From NCBI RefSeq assembly GCF_900100495.1, contig NZ_FNCT01000002.1:1-64000 (forward strand): a stretch of 64,000 bases of DNA, in the 5' to 3' direction. Below the pieces are notes generated by a model. That model was not told where the DNA came from. It saw nothing but the letters and a program-made list of their open reading frames with translations, and searched no databases. Source of the stretch: Pseudomonas benzenivorans. Its GTDB lineage: Bacteria > Pseudomonadota > Gammaproteobacteria > Pseudomonadales > Pseudomonadaceae. Made by a program: the position numbers and the translations under genes. Positions 44,180 to 54,824 of this stretch are shown here, piece by piece (position 1 is the first letter of the stretch; each line of letters opens with the position of its first letter).

Positions 44180-44905
44180 ATGTCCCTCAGTTCAGTCGCC
44201 CAGCCAGCCCGCGTGCACTGCCCGCCGCTGGACACCCGCTATCAGGTGGAAACCCCGGAAGGCATCGACCTGCTCCTGCGCCCCGCCGGCCTGGTGCCGC
44301 GCGCCCTGGCCTTCGCCATCGACCTGGCGATTCGCGGCCTGGCGTTGCTGCTGCTATTCGTCGTGCTCGGCCTGCTCGGCCAGTTCGGCATGGGCCTGGC
44401 GAGCATCCTGCTGTTCCTGCTGACCTGGTGGTACATGGTGCTGTTCGAGGTGTTCAACCAGGGCCGCTCGCCGGGCAAGCAATTGCTCGGGTTGCGCGTG
44501 GTGCACGATGACGGCACGCCGGTCGGCTGGGCCGCCTCGCTGACCCGCAACCTGCTGCGCTTCGTCGATATCCTGCCGTTCGCCTACACCCTGGGCATCC
44601 TCAGTTGCCTCAATCACCCGGCGTTCAAACGCCTGGGCGATATCGCCGCCGGCACCCTGGTGGTCTACCGCGACACGCTGCCCGCGCGACCGAACCTGCC
44701 GCAGGCCGAGGCGCTGCGCGCGCCTTTCGCCCTCAGCCTGAGCGAACAGCGCGCCCTGCTCGGGTTTGCCGAACGCGCCGAACAGCTGTCCAGCGCCCGC
44801 CGCGCCGAGCTGGCGGCGATCCTCGCCGAGCCGCTGCAGGTCCCGGCCGAACAGGCCGAGCAACGGCTCCACGGCATCGCCCGCGGCTTGTTGGGGCCGA
44901 CATGA
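44180..44905 (+). CDS. RDD-family membrane protein
   Basis: The 241-residue protein has three or four membrane spans in the RDD domain (~35-155). The motifs RAGLVPRALAFAIDL-type, NQGRSPGKQLLGLRVV and NLLRFVDILP are present. A cytoplasmic helical tail follows. RDD proteins have been linked to ion transport in some bacteria, without a general function. Its stop overlaps the next start as ATGA. Confidence 0.83.
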   Translation: MSLSSVAQPARVHCPPLDTRYQVETPEGIDLLLRPAGLVPRALAFAIDLAIRGLALLLLFVVLGLLGQFGMGLASILLFLLTWWYMVLFEVFNQGRSPGKQLLGLRVVHDDGTPVGWAASLTRNLLRFVDILPFAYTLGILSCLNHPAFKRLGDIAAGTLVVYRDTLPARPNLPQAEALRAPFALSLSEQRALLGFAERAEQLSSARRAELAAILAEPLQVPAEQAEQRLHGIARGLLGPT

Positions 44906-45882
44906 AACAGAGCCTGTTCGAGAACCGTCACCGGGCCGAGTGGCACGCCTTCGCCGGGCAACTCGAGGCGCTCGAGCGCGGCAAGGCCGACCGCCAGCAG
45001 TGCCAGGGCTTTGCCGCCGCCTACCGACGCCTCTGCCAGCACCTGGCGCTGGCCGGCGCGCGCGGCTACAGCAACCACCTGATCGAGCAGCTGCAAAACC
45101 TGGTGCTGCGCGGCCACCAGCAGTTCTATCGGCACCGCAGCCCACTCGGCACGCAGCTGATCGGCTTCGTACTGAGCGGTTTTCCGCGCCTGGTGCGCGC
45201 CGAATGGCGCTGCGTGCTGGCCGCCGGCCTGCTGTTCTTCGGCAGCCTGCTGGGCATGGGCGTGCTGGTCTACCTGTTTCCCGAGCTGATCTACAGCCTG
45301 GTCGACCCCGAGCAGGTGGCCAGCATGGAGCAGATGTACGACCCCGACGCCCGCCGCCTCGGGCGTTTCGGCGAACGCGATTCCGGCGACGACTGGCTGA
45401 TGTTCGGCTTCTACATCATGAACAACATCGGCATCGCCTTTCAGACCTTCGCCAGCGGCCTGCTGCTGGGCCTCGGCAGCCTGTTCTTCCTGCTGTTCAA
45501 CGGCCTGATGATCGGCGCGGTGGCCGGCCACCTGACGCAGATCGGCTACGGCCAGACCTTCTGGTCGTTCGTCATCGGCCACGGCGCCTTCGAACTGACC
45601 GCCATCGCCCTGGCCGGCGCTGCCGGCCTCAGGCTCGGCTGGGCGCTGCTCGCTCCCGGTCGCCTGCCACGCAGCGAAGCCTTGCGCCTGGCCGCCGGGC
45701 GCAGCGTGCGGCTGATCGGCGGGGTGATCCTGTTCCTCCTGCTGGCGGCCTTCATCGAGGCCTACTGGTCGTCGATGACCCTGGCCAGCCCGACGCTCAA
45801 GTATGCCGTCGGCGCCGGGCTGTGGCTGCTGGTGCTGGCCTACCTGCTGCTGGCGGGACGGGGGGCGTATGCGCCTGACTGA
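44902..45882 (+). CDS. SpoIIM-like (stage II sporulation protein M family) membrane protein
   Basis: The 326-residue protein has a soluble N terminus (~1-95) and about six membrane helices. The SpoIIM motif is clear in the middle: the NNIGIAFQTFASGLLLGLGSLFFLLFNGLMIGAV stretch and GHGAFELTAIALAGAAGL. Pseudomonas does not sporulate; these proteins always stand beside MoxR/DUF58 genes. It overlaps the DUF4129 gene by 14 bp, implying tight co-translation. Confidence 0.82.
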   Translation: MKQSLFENRHRAEWHAFAGQLEALERGKADRQQCQGFAAAYRRLCQHLALAGARGYSNHLIEQLQNLVLRGHQQFYRHRSPLGTQLIGFVLSGFPRLVRAEWRCVLAAGLLFFGSLLGMGVLVYLFPELIYSLVDPEQVASMEQMYDPDARRLGRFGERDSGDDWLMFGFYIMNNIGIAFQTFASGLLLGLGSLFFLLFNGLMIGAVAGHLTQIGYGQTFWSFVIGHGAFELTAIALAGAAGLRLGWALLAPGRLPRSEALRLAAGRSVRLIGGVILFLLLAAFIEAYWSSMTLASPTLKYAVGAGLWLLVLAYLLLAGRGAYAPD

Positions 45883-47440
45883 CGCCAGCGTGGCGATCCG
45901 CCCGCGCAGCGCCTGGGAGGCGCTGGACCTCGGCGTACTGCTGGCGCGGCGGCACGCCGGCTTGCTGATGGCCAGCTGGGCGCTGCTGACCCTGCCGCTG
46001 TTCGCCCTGCTCTGCCTGCTGCTGTGGGAGCACCCCGGCTGGGCGATCTTCGCCTTCTGGTGGCTGAAACCGGCCTACGAACGCCTGCCGCTGTATATCC
46101 TCTCGCACGCCCTGTTCGGCGACACGCCCAGCCTCGGGCAGGCTTTCAAGGCCCTGCCCGGCCTGCTCAAGCCGCAATTGCTGGCCAGCTTGACCTGGCG
46201 TCGCCTGAGCCCGACGCGCAGTTTCGACCTGCCGGTCCTCCAGTTGGAAGGCTTGGCCGGCCCGGCGCGCAGCCAGCGCCTGGTGGTACTCGGGCAGCGC
46301 GATGCCGGCGGCGCGACCTGGCTGACGGTGGTCGGCATGCACCTGGAGATGGCCCTGTGGCTGGGCCTGATCAGCCTGTTCTACCTGCTGCTGCCGCAAC
46401 AGATCGAGCTGGACTGGAGCTGGCAGAGCCTGGCCAATGCCGCAGCCGGCGAGTGGCTGTGGCTGGAGCACCTGTCCAACCTGCTCTACGCCTTGCTGTT
46501 GATCGTCTGGGAGCCGGTCTACGTCGCCTGCGGCTTCACCCTCTACCTGAATCGGCGCACCGCCCTGGAAGCCTGGGACATCGAGCTGGTGTTCCGCCAA
46601 CTGCGCCAGCGCCTGACCGGGGTGGCCTACGCGCTGCTGCTGGGCTTCGGCCTGGTGCTGCTGCAGGCACCGACGGCGGCCATGGCCGCCGGGGCCAGCA
46701 GTTGCCCGTTGCCCCAGGAAGACCCGCACGGGCCGCAAGCCGCGCGCCTGCTCAAGCAGCCGCTGAGCAGCCAGGCTGCGCGACACAGCATCGAGCAATT
46801 GCTCGATGCGCCGCCCTTCGAGAATCGCGAGACCGTCACCCTCTGGCGCTTCGGCGAAGCTGCGACAGCCGAAGACCCCAGCGCAGACAGTCTCAAGGGA
46901 CTGATCGAGAAGTTCCTCAAGCTGGCCGAATTCTGGAAAAGCCTCGACGCCGTCGCGCTGTTCTTCGAGGCGCTGCTCTGGGCCACGCTGTTCGCCCTGG
47001 TGGCGCTGCTGGTCTGGCGTTATCGCGACTGGCTGGCCACCTTCACCGGACGCCTGGGCCTGCCGCAACGCCGCGCGCACTTGCCGCCGAGCCAGCTGTT
47101 CGGCCTGGAAGTCGCCCCGCAAAGCCTGCCCGAAGACGTCGCCGGCGAAGTCGAGCGGCTCTGGACCGAACAACCGCGCGCGGCCCTCGGCCTGCTCTAT
47201 CGCGCCCTGCTCAGCCGCCTGTTGCACGACTACCGCCTGCCGCTGAAAGACTCGCACACCGAAGCCGAGGTGCTGCGCCTGGTGCAGGGCCTCGACCGGC
47301 ATGAACTGAGCGCCTTCAGCCAGCTGCTGACCCGCCACTGGCAGAACCTCGCCTACGGCCATCGCCTGCCGCCGGAGGACCTCCGGCATGCGCTGTGCGA
47401 CGACTGGCGCAGACTGTCGGCAGCCGGGGGGCGCGGATGA
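45869..47440 (+). CDS. Membrane protein with C-terminal DUF4129
   Basis: The 523-residue protein has four or five N-terminal membrane spans, a periplasmic loop (~290-345) and a last span near 365-385. The C-terminal cytoplasmic domain (~430-523) ends in the DUF4129-type LRLVQGLDRHELSAFSQLLTRHWQNLAYG. ATG 45869 overlaps the SpoIIM-like gene. In actinobacteria and proteobacteria DUF4129 genes cluster with MoxR, DUF58 and DUF4350, as here. Confidence 0.8.
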   Translation: MRLTDASVAIRPRSAWEALDLGVLLARRHAGLLMASWALLTLPLFALLCLLLWEHPGWAIFAFWWLKPAYERLPLYILSHALFGDTPSLGQAFKALPGLLKPQLLASLTWRRLSPTRSFDLPVLQLEGLAGPARSQRLVVLGQRDAGGATWLTVVGMHLEMALWLGLISLFYLLLPQQIELDWSWQSLANAAAGEWLWLEHLSNLLYALLLIVWEPVYVACGFTLYLNRRTALEAWDIELVFRQLRQRLTGVAYALLLGFGLVLLQAPTAAMAAGASSCPLPQEDPHGPQAARLLKQPLSSQAARHSIEQLLDAPPFENRETVTLWRFGEAATAEDPSADSLKGLIEKFLKLAEFWKSLDAVALFFEALLWATLFALVALLVWRYRDWLATFTGRLGLPQRRAHLPPSQLFGLEVAPQSLPEDVAGEVERLWTEQPRAALGLLYRALLSRLLHDYRLPLKDSHTEAEVLRLVQGLDRHELSAFSQLLTRHWQNLAYGHRLPPEDLRHALCDDWRRLSAAGGRG

Positions 47441-48638
47441 GCCGGCGCAGCCAGTTCCTGATCGGCGCCGCGCTCTCGTTCGGCCTGGGCCTGCTTGGCA
47501 TCTATCTGCTGGGCCGCGCCGAGCCCTACCAGGAGACCGTCGAACACGGCCCGGCGCCGGAAGTGCAGGCCAACCCCTACCTGGCCGCCGAACTCTTCCT
47601 GCGCCGGCAAGGCCTGCAGGTGCAGCGCGTCGATGGCCTGGAGGTGCTGCCGACCCTGCCCAGCAGCGGACAGACCCTGCTGCTGCTCGCCGACCGCCAG
47701 AGCATGACCCAGCGCCAGGCCGAGCGCCTGCTCGAGTGGGCGGCCAAGGGCGGGCACCTGCTGTTCGTCGCCGAACGCCTGTGGGATGAGGAGGACGGCA
47801 AGAGCGGCGACCTGCTGCTCGACAGCCTGGGCATCCAGCAATACCAGAGCGATGACCTCGATGCCGAGGATGCGGAAGATGAAGAAACCGCGGATGCCGA
47901 AGATGACGCCGAGAGCGAGGACGAGGCCAAGCCCTACCCCGAGCTGACCCAGCTCTACCTGGAGAACGAAGAGGCCCCGGCCTACTTCGGCTTCGACACC
48001 GACTTCCACCTCTACGACGCCGAGAACCGTGCGCATGCCTGGGCCAACAGCGGCGCCGCCACCCACCTGCTGCAGCTCTATCACGGCGACGGTCTGATCA
48101 GCGTACTGAGCGACGCCTGGATCTGGCAGAACGCCAATATCGCCGACTATGACAACGCCTGGCTGCTCTGGTACCTCGGCCAGGACAGCGCCGTGACCCT
48201 GCTCTACCGCGCCGAACGTGACGAGCTGCTGAGCCTGCTGCTGCGCCATTTCCCCCAGGCCCTGGTCGCCCTGGCCCTGCTGATCGGCCTCGGCCTGTGG
48301 CATCTCGGCCTGCGCCAGGGCCCCTTGCAACGGCCGGCCAGCCCGGGCCGCCGGCAATTGCAGGAACACCTGCGCGGCAGCGCCGACTTCCTGCTCCGGC
48401 GCAGCGGCCAGCATAGCCTGCTGCACGGGCTGCAGCAGGACATCCAGCGCCGCGCGCGGCGCCGCCACCCCGGTTTCGAACGCCTCGGCGTGGCCGAACA
48501 GTGGCAGGTGCTCAGTCGCCTGACCCGCCTGCCGCCGCGCGCCATCAGCCAAGCCATGCGGCCGCTGCCCCAGCAGCGGCTGGCCGCCGCCGACTTCACC
48601 CGTCAGGTCGCCCACCTGCAAACCCTCAGGAATGCCCT

Positions 48639-48642
<4 letters not shown>
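47437..48642 (+). CDS. DUF4350 membrane-anchored protein
   Basis: The 401-residue protein has an N-terminal membrane anchor (~7-27), a GATase-like periplasmic DUF4350 domain (~40-250) and a second span (~275-293) before a basic cytoplasmic tail. Between residues ~147 and ~168 is a very acidic insert of Asp/Glu/Ala (DDLDAEDAEDEETADAEDD type) that I do not remember from other DUF4350 proteins. Both ends overlap neighbours as ATGA. Confidence 0.78.
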
Positions 48643-49679
<1,037 letters not shown>

Positions 49680-49701
49680 CCGCCGTACTGACGGGTGCCG
49701 C

Positions 49702-51033
49702 ATGAAACCCTCGCGCACACTGCTGCTCCTGCTCGGCGTCCTGCTCGGCCTGGCGATCCTGCTCGGCACCCTGCAGGCCCTGGCGCTCGGCGTGCCGCAC
49801 AGCCTGCAGGCGCTGTGGTGGGGGGCGCTCTTGGCGTTGCTCGGCGCGGCGCTGGTCGATGCCCTGCGCCTGCGCCGCCTGCCTTCGCCACGAATCGAGC
49901 GCCAGCTGCCCGGCAACCTGCCGCTGGGCCGCTGGAGCGAGGTGCGCCTGACCGCGCACCACGACTATGCCCGGCCCTTGGCGCTGGAAGTGTTCGATCA
50001 TCTGCCGGCAGAGATGGCCTTCGAGCACCTGCCGCAACGCATCGAATTGCGCCCGGGCGAGCAGACGCAGTTCGCCTACCGCGTGCGGCCGCTGGTCCGC
50101 GGCCACTTCCGCTTCCCGCAGTGTGAAATCGCCCTGCCCAGCCCGCTGCGCCTGTGGCAGGCGCGGCGTTACCTGGCGCTGCCCGGGGAAACCCGGGTCT
50201 ACCCGGACTTCGCCCGCCTGTACGGCGCGCAACTGATGGCGGTGGACGACTGGCTCAGCCAGCTCGGCGTGCGCCAGCGCCCGCGCCGCGGCCTCGGCCT
50301 GGAATTCCACCAGCTGCGCGAGTTCCGCGACGGCGACAGCCTGCGGCAGATCGACTGGAAGGCCACCGCGCGCAAGCGCACGCCAATCGCCCGCGAATAC
50401 CAGGACGAGCGCGACCAGCAGATCGTCTTCCTGCTCGACTGCGGCCGGCGCATGCGCAGCCAGGACGGCGAGCTGTCGCACTTCGACCACGCCCTCAACG
50501 CCTGCCTGCTGCTCAGCTATGTGGCGCTGCGCCAGGGCGATGCGGTCGGCCTGGCGACCTTCGCCGGCGAGCACAGCCGCTTCCAGGCACCGGTCAAGGG
50601 CCCGGCGCAACTGAATGTGCTGCTCAATGCGCTGTACGACCTGCACAGCACCCGGCAACCCGCCGACTTCGCCGCCGCCGCCGATGCTCTGCTCAGCCGT
50701 CAGCGCCGCCGCGCCCTGGTGGTGCTGGTGACCAACCTGCGCGACGAGGACGACCAGGAGCTGCTCGCCGCTGTGCGGCGCCTGGGCCGCCAGCACCGCG
50801 TGCTGGTCGCCAGCCTGCGCGAGGAGGTGCTCGACAGCCTGCGCCATACCCCGGTGGAGGACTTCGAGACGGCGCTGGCCTACTGCGGCGCGGTGGATTA
50901 TTTGAACGCCCGCACCAGCCTGCACGAACGCCTGGCCGCGCATGACGTGCCGGTGCTCGACGCACGCCCCAGCGAACTGGGCCCGCAACTGGTCAGCCGC
51001 TACCTGGCGTGGAAAAAGGCCGGGGTGTTGTAG
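49702..51033 (+). CDS. DUF58 protein, partner of the MoxR ATPase
   Basis: The 443-residue protein has two N-terminal membrane spans (~5-25 and ~30-48), an immunoglobulin-like domain and a C-terminal DUF58/VWA-like domain. The DUF58 signature DSLRQIDWKATARK is present, and the vWA-like LLDCGRRMR has the metal site partly altered. MoxR and DUF58 form an ATPase-substrate pair in known operons. It is the last gene of the block, 22 bp after MoxR. Confidence 0.88.
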   Translation: MKPSRTLLLLLGVLLGLAILLGTLQALALGVPHSLQALWWGALLALLGAALVDALRLRRLPSPRIERQLPGNLPLGRWSEVRLTAHHDYARPLALEVFDHLPAEMAFEHLPQRIELRPGEQTQFAYRVRPLVRGHFRFPQCEIALPSPLRLWQARRYLALPGETRVYPDFARLYGAQLMAVDDWLSQLGVRQRPRRGLGLEFHQLREFRDGDSLRQIDWKATARKRTPIAREYQDERDQQIVFLLDCGRRMRSQDGELSHFDHALNACLLLSYVALRQGDAVGLATFAGEHSRFQAPVKGPAQLNVLLNALYDLHSTRQPADFAAAADALLSRQRRRALVVLVTNLRDEDDQELLAAVRRLGRQHRVLVASLREEVLDSLRHTPVEDFETALAYCGAVDYLNARTSLHERLAAHDVPVLDARPSELGPQLVSRYLAWKKAGVL

Positions 51034-51039
51034 GGTGGG

Positions 51040-51230
51040 TCGGGCCGCGTAGGCTAGGCGCACGTCGAGACGTCGGTCATGCCACAGGACTTGGCGCGCT
51101 GTAACCCAGCGCTGCGGTGTCTGTGCCGACGCCACGCCGGGTTACGCGGCGGTCGAAGACGGCGGCGTCCACAGCTCAGCGGCAGACGCCGCTAACCCAG
51201 CCTACGGAACTGCGTAATGGCGTGATTCGG
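51040..51230. repeat. Palindromic repeat-rich gap after the DUF58 gene
   Basis: GTAGGGTGGGTCGGGCC near 51030 and CGCTAACCCAGCCTAC near 51189 are inverted. Between them GTAACCCAGCGCTGCGG and CGCCGGGTTACGCGGC form another pair. No gene is visible in this 197-bp gap. Confidence 0.45.
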
Positions 51231-51518
51231 TCAGCCGCGAGCGGCCTTGATTACTTCGATATAGGGCTCGGCCTGGCGCTGGTCCTGGATCAGCGCGATG
51301 AAGTCGTGGCCCTGGGCATCCTTGGCCTCGAGGTCGTAGCCGGCTTCGACGAAGAAGCGCACGAAGCGCTCGAAGTCGTCGATGCGCAGGCCGCGGTAGG
51401 CCTTGATCAGCTTGTGCAACGACGGCGGCGTGGCATCGGCCGGCTCCACGGCGAGGAACAGTTTGATCGGCTCGTCACCAATCTCTTCGCCAATCACCTG
51501 TTTCTTGTCTTTGCGCAT
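51231..51518 (-). CDS. PA4642-like conserved protein
   Basis: The 95-residue cytoplasmic protein matches the PA4642 family of pseudomonads (IKAYRGLRIDDFERFVRFFVEAGYDLEAKDAQGHDFIALI). Its function is unknown. In PAO1 its homologue lies just before the hpt-upp-uraA region (PA4645-PA4647), the same relation as here. Confidence 0.75.
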   Translation of the reverse strand: MRKDKKQVIGEEIGDEPIKLFLAVEPADATPPSLHKLIKAYRGLRIDDFERFVRFFVEAGYDLEAKDAQGHDFIALIQDQRQAEPYIEVIKAARG

Positions 51519-51617
51519 CGTTCACTCCAGCTAACCAGGCCACACGGGGCCGGCAGTGTACCTCCGGCGCGGGCTGGCGCTCAACGGATCGACGCCAAGC
51601 AAGCGGGCGACGCACTG

Positions 51618-51818
51618 GTGGCGCTGGTTTGCCTGGCGGTGTTGGTGCTGCTGACCCGCCTGCTTCTCACCGTGCTGTTCGACATGGGGCTGGCGGGCGG
51701 GGTCGGCCTGCTGCTGGCCGCCGGGCGGTTCATCAAGCGCATGAGCGACCTGTCCGACAGCGAGGCGCTGGCCGCACCGTCACGCCCAGCCCCCAGGAGC
51801 GGCCCATGGCCGCGATAG
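51618..51818 (+). CDS. Possible small hydrophobic protein (66 aa)
   Basis: From GTG 51618 the frame gives two hydrophobic segments (LVCLAVLVLLTRLLLTVLF and GLAGGVGLLLAAGRF) and a polar C terminus. The ribosome site is poor, and the frame is open further upstream only through opposite-strand and repeat sequence. It may be a real small membrane protein of this syntenic region or a by-product of GC-rich sequence. Confidence 0.3.
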   Translation: MALVCLAVLVLLTRLLLTVLFDMGLAGGVGLLLAAGRFIKRMSDLSDSEALAAPSRPAPRSGPWPR

Positions 51819-51931
51819 AGTGCGCCGGCAAAAAGCATCGCGGGCATGGGCTAGGCGCCCCCGCCGCTCCTACATCCGAGTCCGACGAGACTTGCAGATC
51901 TACGCTTGCGTGCTACCTGGACGAAGCCGGA

Positions 51932-52489
51932 TTACAGCCCCTTGACCGCATAGATCCCCGGCGCGTTGCGCCAGTAGCCCTTGTAGTCCATGCCGTAGCC
52001 GAAGACGTAGCGGTCGATGCACGGCAGGCCGACGTAGTCGGCTTGCAGGTCGGGACGGGCCTTGCGCTGATGGTCCTTGTCGACCAACACCGCGGTGTGC
52101 ACCGCACGGGCGCCGGCGTGGCGGCAGAAGTCGATGATCGCGCCGAGGGTGTGCCCTTCGTCGAGGATGTCGTCGATGATCAGCACGTCGCGGTCGATGA
52201 ACGAGATCTCCGGCTTGGCCTTCCAGAACAGTTCGCCGCCGCTGGTTTCGTTGCGATAGCGGGTGGCGTGCAGGTAGGACAGCTCCAGCGGGAAGTTGAG
52301 CTTGGGCAGCAGCTTGCCGGAGAAGATCAGGCCACCGTTCATCACGCAGAACACCACCGGATTGCGCTCGGCCAGTTCGGCGTTGATCGCCACGGCGACC
52401 CGCTCGATCGCCGCCTCCACTTCGGCTTCGGTATACAGGCAGTCGGCTTCCGCCATGACTTGGCGGATGTGCGCGAGATCGACGGACAT
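51932..52489 (-). CDS. hpt: Hypoxanthine-guanine phosphoribosyltransferase
   Basis: This cytoplasmic enzyme (185 aa) transfers PRPP-derived ribose phosphate to hypoxanthine or guanine in purine salvage. The PRPP-binding loop VLIIDDILDEGHTL, the CVMNGGLIFSGKL motif and the C-terminal VFGYGMDYKGYWRN are present. I chose ATG 52489 because the longer upstream frame reads non-coding sequence. It is divergent from upp, the same relation as PA4645/upp in PAO1. Confidence 0.9.
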   Translation of the reverse strand: MSVDLAHIRQVMAEADCLYTEAEVEAAIERVAVAINAELAERNPVVFCVMNGGLIFSGKLLPKLNFPLELSYLHATRYRNETSGGELFWKAKPEISFIDRDVLIIDDILDEGHTLGAIIDFCRHAGARAVHTAVLVDKDHQRKARPDLQADYVGLPCIDRYVFGYGMDYKGYWRNAPGIYAVKGL

Positions 52490-52737
52490 GGCGGTTCCTC
52501 TTGAGTGGGCGAGCGCTGCGCAAGGCAGGGAAGCTGATCGATGAGTCAAAATAAAAGCTGGCAAAGGTACCGATCCGGCCGCCGCGGGGCAAGCCCCGAC
52601 GGACCAACAGCCGCAAATGCGCAGCATCGGCGCCCTTGAACAGCAAGTTCCCGCGGGAACCCGCTTGCCTGCGCGCCACCGGGCAGAGCCAATGCTAATC
52701 TAACGCGATTTATGCCCGTCCTGCCGGAGAACCCGCC

Positions 52738-53376
52738 ATGCCCATCCTCGAGATTCGCCACCCGCTGATCCGCCACAAGCTCGGTCTGATGCGCCGCGCC
52801 GATATCAGCACGAAGAACTTCCGCGAGCTGGCCCAGGAAGTCGGCGCCCTGCTGACCTACGAGGCGACCAAGGACCTGCCCCTGGAAAACTGCGAGATCC
52901 AGGGCTGGGCCGGCCCGGTGCAGGTGGAGAAGATCTCCGGCAAGAAGATCACCGTGGTGCCAATCCTGCGCGCCGGCATCGGCATGCTCGACGGGGTGCT
53001 CAGCCTGATTCCCGGGGCCAAGGTCAGCGCGGTGGGCGTGGCGCGCAACGAGGAAACCCTGCAGGCGCGCACCTACCTGGAGAAACTGGTGCCGGAGATC
53101 GACGAGCGCCTGGCGATGATCATCGACCCGATGCTCGCCACCGGCGGCTCGATGGTCGCCACCATCGACCTGCTGAAGAAGGCCGGCTGCAAGGAAATCC
53201 GTGCCATGGTGCTGGTCGCCGCGCCGGAAGGGATCAAGGCGGTGGCCGACGCCCACCCCGACGTGACCATCTACACCGCCTCGATCGACCAGCGCCTCAA
53301 CGAGCACGGCTACATCATCCCCGGCCTCGGCGATGCCGGCGACAAGATCTTCGGCACTAAGCAGAAGGACGCCTGA
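52738..53376 (+). CDS. upp: Uracil phosphoribosyltransferase
   Basis: Upp makes UMP from uracil and PRPP. The 212-residue protein is full length, with the tetramer-forming N terminus, the LRAGIGML and [21 protein letters not shown] loop, and the C-terminal [16 protein letters not shown] that binds uracil. It is followed after two bases by uraA, so uracil import and use are co-expressed. Confidence 0.96.
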   Translation: MPILEIRHPLIRHKLGLMRRADISTKNFRELAQEVGALLTYEATKDLPLENCEIQGWAGPVQVEKISGKKITVVPILRAGIGMLDGVLSLIPGAKVSAVGVARNEETLQARTYLEKLVPEIDERLAMIIDPMLATGGSMVATIDLLKKAGCKEIRAMVLVAAPEGIKAVADAHPDVTIYTASIDQRLNEHGYIIPGLGDAGDKIFGTKQKDA

Positions 53377-53378
53377 GC

Positions 53379-54647
53379 ATGCAGGACCACATGCAGGACG
53401 CCACCTGGCGCCAGGCCCTGGCCGGTTCGCAGATGCTCTTCGTGGCCTTCGGCGCCCTGGTGCTGATGCCGCTGATCACCGGCATGGACCCCAACGTGGC
53501 GTTGTTCACCGCCGGTCTCGGCACGCTGATCTTCCACCTGGTGACCAGGAACCAGGTGCCGGTGTTCCTCGCCTCGAGCTTCGCCTTTATCGCCCCCATT
53601 CTGGCGGCGAAAAGCGACTTCGGCCTGCCGGCGACCCTCGGCGGCCTGGTTGCCGCCGGCTTCGTCTACATGCTGCTGGCCGGCGCGGTGAAGCTCAAGG
53701 GCACCGGCTTCATCGACCGGCTGCTGCCGCCGGTGGTGATCGGCCCGGTGATCATGGCCATCGGCCTGGGCCTGGCGCCGGTGGCGGCGAACATGGCGAT
53801 GGGCAAGGCCGGCGATGCCAGCGCGCAACTGGTGCCCTATGACACCGCCCTGCTGATTTCCCTGCCGGCGCTGCTCACCACGCTGATCGTCGCCGTGGTC
53901 GGCCGCGGGATCTTCCGGCTGATCCCGATCCTCTGCGGCGTCGCCGTGGGCTATGCGCTCTCGGTGTGGTTCGGCGTGGTCGACTTCGCCGCCGTGGCCG
54001 CCGCACCCTGGCTGGCGCTGCCGAACTTCGTCGCCCCCGAGCTGCACTGGGGGGCGATCCTGTTCATCCTGCCGGTGGCCATCGCCCCGACCATCGAGCA
54101 CATCGGCGACGTGCTGGCGATCGGCACGGTGACCGGCAAGAACTACCTGAAGCAACCCGGCCTGCACCGCACCCTGCTCGGCGACGGGCTGGCCACCTCG
54201 GCCGCCGGTCTGCTCGGCGGCCCGCCGAACACCACCTACTCGGAAGTTACCGGGGCGGTGATGCTGACCAAGAACTTCAACCCCAGGGTGATGGTCTGGG
54301 CGGCGCTGATCGCCATGGCCCTGGCCTTCATCGGCAAGTTCGGCGCGGCGCTGCAGAGCATCCCGGTGCCGGTGATGGGCGGCATCCTCTGCCTGTTGTT
54401 CGGCTCCATCGCGGTGGTCGGCCTGAACACCCTGATCCGCCACCAGATCGACCTGTCCGAGGCGCGCAACCTGGTGATAGTCGCGGTGACCCTGGTGTTC
54501 GGCATCGGCGGCATGGTCATCGGCGCCGGCGACATCAGCCTCAAGGGCATCTCGCTGTGCGGCATCATCGCCATCGCGCTCAACCTGCTGCTGCCCGGCG
54601 GCCGCGGCTGGCGCAGCAAGGCGCTCAGCGATGAGCCCGGTGCATAA
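53379..54647 (+). CDS. uraA: Uracil permease, NCS2 family
   Basis: UraA imports uracil with protons across the inner membrane. The 422-residue protein has about 14 membrane helices. The NCS2 motifs are present: the IEHIGDVLAIGTVTGKNY stretch (conserved Glu and His in TM8) and GGPPNTTYSEVTGAVMLTKNFNPR. The gene starts two bases after the upp stop. Confidence 0.95.
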   Translation: MQDHMQDATWRQALAGSQMLFVAFGALVLMPLITGMDPNVALFTAGLGTLIFHLVTRNQVPVFLASSFAFIAPILAAKSDFGLPATLGGLVAAGFVYMLLAGAVKLKGTGFIDRLLPPVVIGPVIMAIGLGLAPVAANMAMGKAGDASAQLVPYDTALLISLPALLTTLIVAVVGRGIFRLIPILCGVAVGYALSVWFGVVDFAAVAAAPWLALPNFVAPELHWGAILFILPVAIAPTIEHIGDVLAIGTVTGKNYLKQPGLHRTLLGDGLATSAAGLLGGPPNTTYSEVTGAVMLTKNFNPRVMVWAALIAMALAFIGKFGAALQSIPVPVMGGILCLLFGSIAVVGLNTLIRHQIDLSEARNLVIVAVTLVFGIGGMVIGAGDISLKGISLCGIIAIALNLLLPGGRGWRSKALSDEPGA

Positions 54648-54687
54648 GCGGAACAGTCGGGACAAGGGTGGATGAAAACGAGCTCTC

Positions 54688-54712
54688 GTAGCCCGGATGC
54701 AATCCGGGCTAC
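54688..54712. repeat. Palindrome GTAGCCCGGAT/ATCCGGGCTAC after uraA
   Basis: GTAGCCCGGAT (54688-54698) and ATCCGGGCTAC (54702-54712) form a perfect 11-bp stem with a three-base loop. It is a familiar Pseudomonas intergenic palindrome. It may also serve as a weak bidirectional terminator for uraA and the MFS gene. Confidence 0.6.
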
Positions 54713-54717
54713 TCGCT

Positions 54718-54793
54718 GTAGGGTGCGCCGTGCGCACCAAGCGCCATCGTCCACCAACGGTGCGCGCAGCCTAGGCGGCCCCGCACACCCTAC
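54718..54793. repeat. Dispersed palindromic repeat, copy 3
   Basis: It begins GTAGGGTGCGCCGTGCGCAC, the same 20 bases as copy 2, contains GGTGCGCGCAGCCTAGGCGG and ends ACACCCTAC. Spans the gap between uraA and the MFS gene. Confidence 0.7.
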
Positions 54794-54824
54794 CCGCCCC
54801 GAACCCGCCGCCTCGGTCGGCCCC

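Noticed and set aside
51117..51617. A longer protein upstream of the 66-aa hydrophobic frame
   Set aside because: This part of the frame is antisense to the PA4642-like gene and runs through palindromic repeats. Only the hydrophobic 3' part looks protein-like.
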